Shown here piece after piece: positions 12,840-23,848 of a stretch of DNA of 64,000 nt; position 1 is the stretch's first letter, and each line of letters begins with the position of its first letter. The DNA is from Centropus unirufus (Eukaryota; Chordata; Aves; Cuculiformes; Centropidae). The position numbers were made by a program, and so were the translations under genes. The stretch lies in assembly GCA_013397695.1 (NCBI GenBank), contig VYZI01000050.1, positions 2,062,314 through 2,126,313 of the forward strand. The letters run 5' to 3'. A model generated the notes under the pieces. That model was not told where the DNA came from. It saw only the letters and a list, made by a program, of their open reading frames with translations, and did not search any database.

Positions 12840-14280
12840 CCTCCCAGTTTTGAGGCGGTGTGCTCAGCGCTCCTCTGAAGACCTTGCCCCATGCTGAGGT
12901 GCCGCTCGTTGGCCCTTGGACAATTCGAGCTGCTCATCAAGAGCCCGTGAGCGATACCATTGCACAAACCAGCAAGCTGCATTCCTACCCGGCTTGTTGG
13001 CTCAAGGCACTTGCTTTCCCGCTGACCAAACAAGAGAAAATCAAAGCCGCTTCTCCCAGCGCCTTTATTATTCATTGCTGCTTCGGAAGGTGTGAAGAGG
13101 TGCGTCCCTGTCCTGAGGGGCTGGGAGCATTGCATCAGCTAATTGGGGCAAGAGCTGTGACTGTAGTCCCTGTCTGCGACCAAGCGATCAGTCAGGAAGC
13201 AAATCAGACTATTTTTGTCACTAAGCTTGAGGTACACGTCTAGTAACTTCAGCTGACTGAGCGGGTCCTGTCCTGAGTCTTTTGGCCACGGTGCCCTTCA
13301 GCTGAGGGAGATTCCAGTAGCTTCAAAGCACAATCCTCATCCTGCCTAAGATAGGTGTTTCCTGCAGAAAGGATCGTTCTTTCTCCAAAGGTACTCATTT
13401 CCCTCCATTTATTGGAGAGAGAGCCTGGACAACCAGTTCACATTACGTATCTGCCCCCCTAGGTAAACTCAGAGTAGAGTCCCACCTTCTTAGACTCATG
13501 ATGCAGTTATATGAGCATCACTACGGGTGCAGCTTAGAATGAAAACAGGCGGGGTGTTTCTTTCTTTCTAAGCAGTCTCGTTTTGTTTTGCTTTGAAAAA
13601 GCTGGTATTGCAATAAGCCACTTGAACGTGTGGTAATACAATGAGATAGCCCCACGCCTACCCGACTGAAAGTACTTGGCATTTAGCCCAGTGACTGGCA
13701 ACATCCCTTAGGTGTGGTGATATCTCCCAGTATCGCCCCACCCTGACGTGTCTAGCATTTCATTAACAGAAGCGTTAAGGTCCAGCTCTATTACCCTTAC
13801 TCACAATGAGTAAGGATGGCGGGATCTAGGTCTAAGTGAATGAATTTTGCCTTGACGAGGCAGCATTTGTAACCTTATTATGACAGTGAAAACTCCACGA
13901 GCAGAGCTTGGGGAATAAGGAACTAATTGGCTTGAAGCAGTTTCAGTCTAATAAGCTCTTACCAGAAGCTCAACAATACATTAAGGTTTTTTCCGGGGTT
14001 GGTTAGATTAGTTTCAGTTTCAGGTATTGGCTATCTATCCAATTACTCTACTCCTTGCTCTGGGTAGAGCACATGGCATTCCTTCTGCTACTCGATGTGC
14101 TAAGTAGCATGTGAGTTGGCAAGTTGGGCTGAAAAGCAAATTAGCATGATGCAAACTGCAGGATTCTGGCACTTCCATTAGGGTCAGTGATCTGGCAAGA
14201 AATCCTAACAAGCTATCAAGCCTTCCTTAGCCCAGAGACAGCTGCAAACCCTAATCTAAGAGACCAGCTGACAACAAGAC
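12840..14280. other. GC-richer unique stretch, candidate conserved non-coding region
   Basis: Compared with its surroundings this stretch is less AT-rich and keeps scattered CpGs (for example around 12900-13110 and 13790-13880), with no recognisable transposon over most of it. It contains short open frames on both strands (12860-13243 plus, 12782-13135 minus) that overlap and so cannot both be meaningful; neither resembles a known protein. The composition would suit a regulatory element, but conservation cannot be judged from one sequence. Confidence 0.3.
13770..13835 (-). repeat. Decayed archosaur-type palindromic repeat
   Basis: Perfect 9-base arms CCTTACTCA (13795-13803) and TGAGTAAGG (13807-13815) around CAA. 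Read on the minus strand the flanks give 'gatcc..ccatccttactca', the usual opening of a dispersed repeat ('cctgatcctgca..cttactca') that I recall from archosaur and turtle sequences. I cannot give its database name. Confidence 0.5.
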
Positions 14281-14398
14281 AAAACAAAAAAAGAGGTTGG
14301 GGGAGACAGGGAATGGGAAAGAATTCTTAACTGTCTAGAACAGTGCTGGTGGGAGCGTCAGGTAGTTTTCCTAATGAGATCTAACTCTAATATTGCAG

Positions 14399-14556
14399 TG
14401 AAGAAAGAGATAAAGGGGAAAACAGAAAGGTGAAAGAGCCAGAAAAGTAAGAAAGAAGGGAAACAGAGAAGGTAGTGAGAAAGATAGAGAGAAAGGAAGG
14501 GAAGTAAAAAAAAAAGGCAAAGGGAGTAAGGAAGTAAAGAAGGAAGGAGGGAAAGA
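14399..14556 (+). repeat. Polypurine (GA-rich) tract
   Basis: About 158 bases that are nearly all A and G on the plus strand, with only isolated pyrimidines. Units such as GAAAG, GGAAG and GAGA recur without a fixed period. Such tracts can form intramolecular triplex (H-DNA) and are mutation-prone. The minus-strand open frame over it codes mainly for L, F, S and P, which is a composition effect. Confidence 0.85.
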
Positions 14557-15050
14557 TCATGACTGATCTGCAGCTGGTGCTGCTGGTATCCCAGCTGCTT
14601 GCCTGTCTGGTGGCATTGCTGCCCGGCAGCGGGACAGCAGACCAAACTGAGGTAAACCAAATTTACCACAAAGATAGCCTCAGTTAATGGGCTCATCTTT
14701 GCAATATACTAGCCAGACCATGGATCTTCATCCTGTTTTGCTGACCCTCTGAAGACGTGGGCAGCTGCTGCAAGAGTGGCAGACGACAGCAGGGCAGTAA
14801 TACCTTAAAGCACTTCAGCCGGATTCACAGAAAGTCATCTGTCTTAATTTAGGTTTCTTTTAAGGCATCCCCAGGTAAAGATTTTTTTTTTTTCACATGG
14901 TGGAATAGGCATTCGTGATACTTCTTTTTTAGTCTGTGAAGGCAGGATAAGGACTACAGTCCTTAGATATCTGTTTGGATGGAAGGAAGAAGGAAACTAG
15001 AAGAAAGCATACAACGGTACCCAAGCATCAATGAAAACCAGAGGGATTTA
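14557..15050. other. Unique non-coding stretch
   Basis: No gene or repeat recognised apart from a T run near 14883-14893. Confidence 0.6.
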
Positions 15051-15163
15051 ATAGAATCATAGAATCGCTAGGTTGGAAGAGACCTCCGAGATCATCGAGC
15101 CCCACCATACCTGTCTACCACTAACTAACCCATATCCCTAAGCACCTCATCTACCCATCTTTA
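15051..15163 (-). mobile_element. CR1 LINE, extreme 3' end only
   Basis: Starts with ATAGAATCATAGAATCGCTA, the complement of the CR1 octamer tail, followed by the standard 'ggttggaagagacctc' and 'gatcatcgag' blocks and the 'cccatatccctaagcacctc' segment typical of CR1-F-like subfamilies. Only about 113 bp are present, a severe 5' truncation. The tail retains one and a half octamers. Confidence 0.93.
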
Positions 15164-16863
15164 TTTTTCTGTGCACCCACCTGTTGTGACTGTGTGCCTT
15201 ATAAATCATTTTTGTATTACAGCTTTACAAAGTATGTTTTTGTAGAGCCTTAGTGCCAGATAGCACCCACACATCTGTGCTGAAGCTATACATATGTGCC
15301 AAAAAGACTGTGTGGACCCTCAAAGCATTTTGCAGTTCTTAGATAGAAAAATACATCTAGCCACGCTAGGGTCAGACAAAGTGTAGTTGCAGTTTTACGC
15401 CTGAGATTGCAAGATGTTGTGCTCTTGTTCCACAAATGCATGTAAAATTATGAATGAATTTCTATATTCTTTTAATAAAGATAGCTTATTTTTGATAGCA
15501 TGATTTTTTATTCTATCTGTATAAATAGTTCTAGAACATTTGGTAATGAATCTTCACATAAAAATGAAAAGTATAACAAAATTTCTAGTTTCACTCTGAG
15601 AAAGATGTTCCTAAATCACAAGGTGATCAGATACAGCCAAAGAGCAGAAATAGGGCCTGTTTACTGAAGTTTTTTATCAAGCTAGTGCTCTGTAGGATTG
15701 CATATACTTAACCTTTGAGTATGGTTGGCTTTCACCTGGCTCATGGTTTCATCAGTGTGGAAGCTATGGAGGGAAGGCAATGCGCTGAGCCCTCTGATCC
15801 CCCTGCCTCTCAATAGCCATCAAAGTTCACTAGTTATCTCTCCACTGAGCTCTATAAACTGTACTTTTACCTCTTGACCAATCCAAAGTCCTTTCTTTGC
15901 AGTATTTGTTTTGCACATGTTTCAGTTCAGTGCGTCAAAACTCATACGTGAGACACAGCTTTTGAGCCTGTGAATATTATGAAGACCTGGCCCAAGTGCT
16001 GTGAACCCAGTAAGCGGAATGTTCCAACCCATTGAGCCTTTTGTGAGGAAGCCATTAAATGGAGGCAGTGGGATCATTCCGTTTTCTTCATAAAATTTGT
16101 TGTAGGTTTCTTTAATTTCCTCTGGATATTCATTAGAATGAGAGTAAACTGAATCCAGTTCTGGATTTCCATTTTGTATGAAACAACTTTGCTTGCTTAG
16201 ATTTTAGTTGGTTGCTTGGTAATGAAGTGTACACATTTGTACATTTGCTACTCCAAACACTCTTGAGTAAACTCACAGAGAATTTTTAGTTTTAGACAGA
16301 CTTTTCTTCCTGTCTTCTTTCCTCTGGTGATAGCACTCCCTAAACAGCATTCAGAAAGTAAGGACTAGCCTTTTATTTCTGTGCCTCTGGTATTCTAATC
16401 AGAACCCTGAGCCATGGTCACAAGAAATAAGGTGCACCATGCCACAGCTAGAAGAAAGTTGAAGGTTTTATTACCTGTATCTAGGTCACAAGGTCAAAAT
16501 TAATTTGATTATGCTGAGATATATATGCTGCTATTATGATAGCAGGCAATCTTCCAGAGTAAATTTAGTCACTCAAGAAATCCTGATTCACATTAAGGCT
16601 TATGTTTCTACCTTTCCTTACAGCAAAACAAGTTGTATTTTAAGCTTCTGAAAAAACGTAATCCTCATTCAAGTGAAAGAACATAGCATCTTCATTTGTT
16701 TTCTTCCATTGCTGAAGAGGATCTACAAACTGGGCAACACAAGTCTGAGTTCTGGCCATCTCTGCCTGTGACCTTGCAGGTGACTACAGGCAAGCTAATT
16801 CTCAGCTCTCCGTGTCTCTGCTTCCTCTATCACACACTTGTTTCGCTATTTGCATCATAATCT
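15164..16863. other. Unique non-coding stretch
   Basis: AT-rich with no gene or identifiable repeat. No open frame of note on either strand. Confidence 0.6.
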
Positions 16864-16945
16864 CTTTGTGCAGCTTAATTGTCTAGCACAATGGGGCCCT
16901 CAGTGGGAACCTCAAGGTATTTCCATCATAAGAATAACGAAGAAC
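16864..16945 (+). repeat. Ancient amniote interspersed repeat ('TAGCACAATGGGG' family)
   Basis: Contains 'gcag..gtctagcacaatggggccct', then 'tgggaacctcaaggta' and an A-rich tail 'cataagaataacgaagaac'. This is the layout of a dispersed repeat common in archosaur and turtle DNA ('acagcgcctagcacaatggggccct...ggggcctctaggtgctac...aataataa'). A second copy in the same orientation is at 53884-53973. I recognise the pattern but not its database name; it may be the 3' end of an old LINE or SINE. Confidence 0.65.
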
Positions 16946-19900
16946 AGAAAGGAAGAAGAATAAAAGAAGAAACACCACAAATAGAACATCAGGTCCTAAC
17001 TTCATCAGACTGAATGGTTTCAGAATTCAGGACTTTTCAAAACTGGAAACAGAAGCAAATGAGAGGGTCCACTAGTGACTTTGATCTAGAGGTGCAAAGT
17101 GTATCTTCAAAGAATCATGGCATGCATTGTATGCATTTCTCCTGTTTTTAATGCATATTGAGTGAAAGTACAGTGAGATTTTAGAAATCGTACCATGTGT
17201 AGCTTCATTGCAACCACACATTATGTTTTGCTTTGTCGTCTTCTTCCCAATATTAGTGTTTTTAATATCCAGTTACAAGCTTTTACTCTCTTCCAACAAA
17301 TAATTTATTTTGTTTTCTTCAAACAATAGGTCACATTGTTTTTCTCCTTCGAAGCTTTCACTTTGATGTGTCAGCTTTGACTGCTGGAGGAAATGTTGTG
17401 GACCAGAAAAGGAGCCTTGCTGTGGTCCAGCTTCACTGTAAACAGCAGGTGCAGCAGCTGCTGCAGGAAAGCCGTTCATTTTCCTGCTCCTTTTCAGGGA
17501 TGAAAGAAGGGGATGTAGCAACTTATTTTTTTTTCTGGAAAAACTGAGACATAGGAAACAAAAATAAAGACACACTTTAAAGTGTTTCCTTTATTTGTCA
17601 AAAGTCTTAACATGCAAAATTAAGAACATGTAAATACTGTATGTGATTATGTAAATACTACGCACAAATATGCAAATATCACTCCTGGATATGATAGTCT
17701 TGGTGATATCAATCAATCTGAGTGTGACCGGCCAAAGGCTCAGCTGAGCCATAATTTAAACTGCCTTCTCAGCAGAACCAAACCAATTTCCACCAGCAGT
17801 TATGCAGCAGCCTCTCACAGTGACATACAGAAAAATACCAGTAATGCCTTGACTCTATAAATGAAAGGAAAAGATGGAGAGGAAACTACACTTGAAAATA
17901 TGAACATTTTCCATATTCAGGACATACTGTTAATTAATAACCACTTAGTTTCATGTATGCCTCACAAAGACGCCTGGGGCAGGCTGTAATCTTCATACAG
18001 CCCTTTGCTCTGGAGCCACAGGAAACCATTCTCCTTCCACTCTGGACAGGGTGGGTTATGGCTTGCTGTGCTTCTCCCAGGTCCACCGCACTTCAGTTTC
18101 AAAGAGAATCTACATAAATCACAAGGTTTCCCAGAACTTCTAAGGCACTGTCAGACTTCTGTGTTATCTCTTAATTTCCAACAGCAGAGTGCTGCTGGCC
18201 TTTAGGGAATCAGTCAGAATCACAGCAGAAGTGAAGCACTGAAGTACCAAAGGACAACATGGGGAAGGAACTGTTATATGAGCATCACACAAGAACATCC
18301 TTCTTGCACTGTTTCTTTCTGCTCTGGACATCCAAACTCCTGGTTCCATCGGATATACCAAGAGTACATTTCAAATGTGGATGTTAATCCTGCTCAGAGC
18401 AGGATTAGCTGCCCTTGAAGACTATGAACGCCAGCCAGACATTGCTATGCAGCTGGAAAAATGCCCAAAGCAGCTTTTAAACTCCTTTTTCTCTTTTAGA
18501 ATGGGAGTAGATTTTACCAGTAAGCAATATGCTCTGGGAATCTCAAGGGATTACAGAGCCATCACAGTAAATGGCTCATTTTCACCCACCTGTAGCCCAC
18601 TGATGCCAATCTAAAGACTCTCAGGCTATATCCATATTAATAAACTGAGGAGATGTACTATCCCACATATTTGTAGTATGCTCCATGGTTTGGTTCTAGC
18701 TCTCCGTGACGCCGTCCAAGCAGCATTCAGGGGTCAGACGCATGGGTTGTCATTCCCAATGGTAACTGTTCTTCTGGAAGAAGAAGGAGAAGAAAGCTGA
18801 GCCATATGGACATAAGCTGTACCACACTGCTTGGCATCAGCGACAGAGACTAGTCCTTGATTTGTTTTATTTTCTACTCTAGATGCAGCCCCATTGCCTT
18901 CAGTAGGCACTGGATTACACATAGAAAAATATACAATTGATTTCAAATGTTAAAGAAACTCAGCCCAGAAAATTGTTTAAATTAGAGCTAATTATATACC
19001 AACAAGAGCATGCTGTGCTCTGTGCCCATATCAATTTATGTATCATCTCTTGAAACCTTGTGAATGCCTGAGGCATTGTAAGCATAACTAAATCAAAGTT
19101 CAAATGTAACAGATTGATTTTTGCCACCTTCCAGGCCTCTTCTTGTGATAAGAGGAAATGCCTATCAAAAGCAGATTTAAAAAAAAATAAAATTACATGG
19201 CGTTAGACCATGTCTTGCTAGGTAGGTTTTCTTGTCAAGTGACTTAGGCTTGAACTTGTCATCGCCTCAGTACTCTAGCCTGTTGTAACCAAGCTATTTT
19301 ACAGCATAATTCTGGCTAAACTTAGGCCATCTAAGCACAGGTTATTTGTGATGGGAAAAAGACAAATTTCCCCCATTTAACCATATAAACAAAGAGCTGT
19401 ATTTCTTAACTACAGACCTCACCTTATTTTCTCAAGCTCTCTCAATCAGTCAGCAATCCCCTTCCATCTTATTTTAGTTCTCCACCTATCACTCATTCAT
19501 CCATGACTCAGCCTTTTCTATCCTTTCCAAATTGCTGGATTTTGCTGACACAGCAGCCTACATAGATAATGAAAATCAAATTGCTGCAATAAGATAACGC
19601 CATGCTTTCCACTACAAACAAATAGAAGCAGAACTTAGAAGAAATCTGGAGGATTAGGAGCAGGGATTTTATTATTGGTTAACTCCAAATTCCTGAGACA
19701 ATCTGCCAAATCTTCTGAGTGTGTCTCACGTGGTTAAATTATCCAGAGATACTTTGTACTCAAAGAAGTTAGCAGAATAGCCTCAGGTAAAGAAGTGTCT
19801 TTCAGCACATATTGAAAAAGCCCCAAAGAGCCCTTGATGTAAGGAGAGAGCGTTGAAACACATAGCATCGGCCAAAGAATGTATCTGTAAAACAGGGAGA

Positions 19901-22249
19901 AATCTAATAATAATTCTGTGTCTAACATACTTAGACGAGTTTTTCCAGCATTATTTCTAGATGTCTTTAAATCATCGATTTGTAGCAAAAGATTGTAAAT
20001 ATTTGGAGGGGATATCTGAAGTCCTGCAGTAATCAAGTGCAGGCTTCAGAAATCCTTAGCAGTTGTTCAAATTCCTTTGTAGGGCTGGATAGCAGCTCTT
20101 GATATGAAGTGATGTTATCTTTTACTGCTTATGTACCTCTTGTCTATACTTAGTGTGTTCAAGGCTGCGGATGATCCTGCCTCTCAGACGCGTTAAGAAC
20201 CTAAGTGATAGTGAGACTCTTGCAGAGCTTTCAAAGCTTGCAATTCTCCTACCATTTGCAAAAGTAAATCTGTACCACTGAATTACAAAGGTGATTTCCC
20301 ATTCTGACTTGTCACCAAGTAAAAAGGATGAAAAAAGACTGTCCAGGGTCACAATTTAATTCTCTTGCTGATCTTGCACCAATTATTCAAACTTGCAGTG
20401 CTCTCTGTGTTGCTGATATTTTTGTGTCAGGGAAAGAAAACATGGTTGCTGATTAAAGGGCAATACTGTACCCACTATTCCATTACACAGTGGCTTTTGT
20501 CTCTACACAGGCTTGTTCTCAGACCACTTATCACATTGAATAAAATGGAGCAATACCACACTTAAGAGATTAATGAGTGTTTTTAGCATCATCTGCTCTA
20601 GAGGCATGTAACACAGTCCATAGAAATAAGACAGGGCTGCATTCATACCACTTACTGGAGGGATGTTATTTATCTCACCTCAGTTTAAATATCTCAAAGT
20701 GAGTAGCTTACACTAGCACCAATCATGTAATGGTCAATGGGAAGAGAGAGGAGCCTTCAGGGCGCTATTGACCCCAATTATTTTAAATAGCAATTTTAGG
20801 GAGGGATTATAAAGGCAGCCTGGATAATAATTTCTGATTGAGACAGCTAGAGATCTTAAAAATTGGACAGGGTGACTCCCATCCTAAGCAGGTATCTTAG
20901 GAGATAGATGGAATAACTCATCCTCCGGGTAGAAGGATTGACTCTGCTTTCCTCTGTTGACTGGGCTGGAGAGGCCTGCATATTATTTGTCTGTTGAACT
21001 TAGACTCCATGGAGGCATGGCTGATAGAGGACTTTTAGGGTAAATCATATTCTCGGCTACGACCACTGTGGAGGGCTCCATTGACAGTAGATACATAGTC
21101 AGGAAAGGCTGTATAGGAAAGCACATCCAAGCCTCCTTGAGCAACCCAGCAGACAGGGCCTCCCTCAAGCTTGTGATTCTGCAAACATAGTTTACAAGAT
21201 GAGAAACAGGTCAGAGGTGGAGCGAGGGCATTGTGCTGCTAAAGAAATGTAGAATCTATTGTTCCAGAAAACAGGCACAGGAGTCTGGTGAGCAATTACT
21301 ACCTCCCAGGCTTCACCCACTGACTGGGGTCACTGCCTTCTCCAGCGGTTTCAGTAGGAAGCCTTTACAGCTCAGCCCAGCTGCCTTTATACACCTATTA
21401 TTCCAAGAATACTTCCCCTGCCTTAAATGGAATCCTAACATACCCAAAAGGGCAATCCTCTACCTGCTTCAAATGTGACTATATCTGTGAATAGGAGGCA
21501 GACACTGTAATTTTGTAAGGCATATAGATTTCCAATGAAATTATTTTAAATCATTTCATCAACTTGGAGTCTGGTTTTCACTTTCTGCTGCACAAGGTAC
21601 ATACTTCAGTAAAGTCCCTCCCTTCCCCCTACCAGCTAAAAGGGTCAACTATTTTACATCAGATACACCTAATATAACCAAATCTGTTACTCATGCGTAT
21701 GTGATGAAAAACAAATTGGAACCACAGACATGTGTATGAGAAACATATTTGCAGACTCCTCAATATCTCAGTTCCTTTAAGAATGGGAGAGTTTTGTAGC
21801 TTTATCACAGGGCTCCTCAAACACAAAGGATAGAATAAAGGCCACATGACCTGTTAGGTTTTTGAGGGTAAAGTGTAAAGCTGGTAAAACTGCAACTGTG
21901 TGGGGGGAAATGCTCACAGAATTGTGAATAAACTGTGAGAGAAAAACGAGACCTGACTCTGAGGTTGGCTCTCTCGGGTCTCCTTCCTCTGGATGATTCT
22001 GTTTCTTTTCACCAACAGAAAATTCTGGCTATTCACTTCCCATGTGCTGCTCTAAGTGTATTACAAGGCAACAGAAATAAGAAGGGGTCCCCATGGTAGA
22101 TGACGGATTTCAGAATTCTCACAGCTGTCACCAGCCAAACACTGCTGTATAGATTAAGAAAGAAAAGCAAGCTATTAAAAAAAAAAAGAGAGAGATAAAA
22201 ACAATGTTTTGGCTAAGGTCAAAAGTATGAAATCATTATCCTACCTCTG
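16946..22249. other. Unique non-coding stretch
   Basis: No supported gene. A frame open on both strands lies at about 17268-17575: the plus reading runs to a TGA at 17545 after an acceptor-like site (AG at 17328-17329), and the minus reading has 100 codons. Neither resembles a known protein. A decayed palindromic repeat fragment is at 18884-18920. Short A/G runs occur near 22175-22196. Confidence 0.55.
18884..18920. repeat. Fragment of archosaur-type palindromic repeat
   Basis: 'ccccattgccttcagtagg' followed by 'cactggatta' matches the central 'cccattgacttcaatggg..ctggat' motif of the same dispersed family as 10641, 13770 and 22250. Short and diverged. Confidence 0.4.
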
Positions 22250-22318
22250 TGGCCCTGATCCTGTGCAGTCTTATGCACATGCTTTATTTCTTATACTGTA
22301 GGTGTCCCCATTTGTTGT
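22250..22318 (+). repeat. Archosaur-type palindromic repeat copy
   Basis: Reads 'ggccctgatcctgtgcag', 'cttatgcacatgctt', 'actgtaggtgtcccca', matching the order of blocks in the dispersed repeat I know from archosaurs and turtles ('gcctgatcctgc..cttatgcacgtgctta..tgagtagtccca'). Only one half of the palindrome is readable. It is the clearest copy of this family in the window. Confidence 0.6.
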
Positions 22319-22848
22319 CATACATAAGGAAAAGCATGTGAATCAGTGTTTGTAGGGTCATAGTCAATTGTTTGTAAAATGAAAGCTCTAGTGAAGTCTA
22401 GTTAAAAACCTTGTTACTCATATATTTACTAACTAAATATTTTTTAAAAGTGTAGTCAATATTGGAGTCTGATATCATGAACTCTCACATAAAAAAAAAA
22501 TCCCACCTAAGCCATCACAAATTTCCAGTCCATGTTTCTTGCAGACCCTTCACCCTGGAGCATCAGCAATAGTTCCATGCTAAAAATATAGTCCAGTGGA
22601 AACTTTATATTCATGATATCATTCAAAATCTACACAGTTTTAAATATATTTTCCTGAAGCAGAAATAGAGACTAAATGTTAAAACCTGGTATTCATTGCA
22701 AACGAATGCACTGAATATTACATACGCCTAGGTTACTTAAAATCCTCTAAAAATAAGCATTTGTTGCTCAGAACTAACACATTACAACTGCCAATGGGCA
22801 GGGGAATGACATGCCTTGGGTGAGCTCCTTCTGGCTGTTTTAGTTCAT

Positions 22849-22872
22849 AGATATATATATATATATATATAT
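22849..22872. repeat. (AT)n microsatellite
   Basis: Uninterrupted alternating A and T for about 23-24 bases. Confidence 0.95.
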
Positions 22873-23358
22873 GTTGCACCAGAAGCTCTGCTCTGGTTAG
22901 AGCCTTTGTGTGGATGTTTTATATTATCACACCGATGCCAGCACAGAGCTCAAACTAATGTCAATAACAAGCAAAAATTCAAATCAAAACCTGAGAAAGT
23001 TACTTAAAGTTCAAATTCACTTTTCTTTGCTTTTGTTTAGAAATGCAAACACTTACTGCATTATTCATCACTGAATAATAAAGCAATAATAAATGGTATA
23101 TTATTAAAAAAAGCTTGAGAAGCTTGAAAAGCTGATTAGCAACACTACTATACACGCAAACAAGCAGTCCACTATGAACTAATTCTAAATATGGGTCCTT
23201 CATTGCAAAATAAGGACACTAAGACATTATGGGTGAAACCTTAGCCGTTTGAAGCCACTAGTAAAACTTACATTGATCACAGCAGGTACAGTTTTTCATA
23301 CCATGTACTATTTGTATGCCCAAAGTTTTTAATAATACTTTGTAGCTTTACTGCTGAC
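22873..23358. other. Unique non-coding stretch
   Basis: AT-rich spacer between the microsatellite and a CR1 copy. Nothing else seen. Confidence 0.6.
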
Positions 23359-23848
23359 ATAGAATCATAGACTCATTTGGGCTGGAAGGGACCTTAAAGA
23401 CCAGCCAGTTCCAAACCCCGCTGCCATGGACTGGCACACCTCCCACCAGACCAGGCTGCTGAAGGTCTCATCCAACCTGGCCTTGAACACCTCCAGGGAG
23501 GGGCACCCACAGCTTCCCTGCACAGTTTGTCCCAGTGCCTCATCACCTTTACTGTGAAGAATTTCTTTCTAATTGCTAATCTAAATCTCCCCCCTTCCAA
23601 TATAAAGCCATTTTCCCTTGTTTTATCACTACACGTGCTTGCAAAATGTCCCTCCCCAGCATTCGTGTAGGTGCCCTTAAGGTACTGGAAGGCCACTGTA
23701 AGGTCTCCCCAGAACCTTCTCTTCTCCAGGCTAAACAGCCTCAGGTCTCTCAGCCTGGCTGCGTAGCAGAGGAGCACCAGCCCTCTGGTCGTCTTCATGG
23801 CCCTCCTCTGGATCCATTCCAATAGTTTCATATCCTACTTATGTTGGA
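23359..23848 (-). mobile_element. CR1 LINE, 3' part with readable ORF2 C-terminus
   Basis: The best-preserved CR1 in the window. The tail at 23359-23372 keeps two octamers (minus: ATGAGTCTATGATTCTATG). On the minus strand an open frame from 23831 reads LLEWIQRRAMK, LRDLRLFSLEKRRFWGDL, FQYLKG, then RFRLAIRKKFFTVKVMRHWDKL, in the order expected for the end of CR1 ORF2, over about 120 codons without a stop before it shifts frame near 23500. It lacks everything upstream, so it cannot be active. The relative lack of frame breaks suggests it is younger than the 7440 and 61795 copies. Confidence 0.96.

Noticed and set aside
12510..12878. Plus-strand open frame of 122 codons
   Set aside because: Looks moderately protein-like at its start but has no homologue known to me, no splice or promoter signals and ordinary AT-rich codons.
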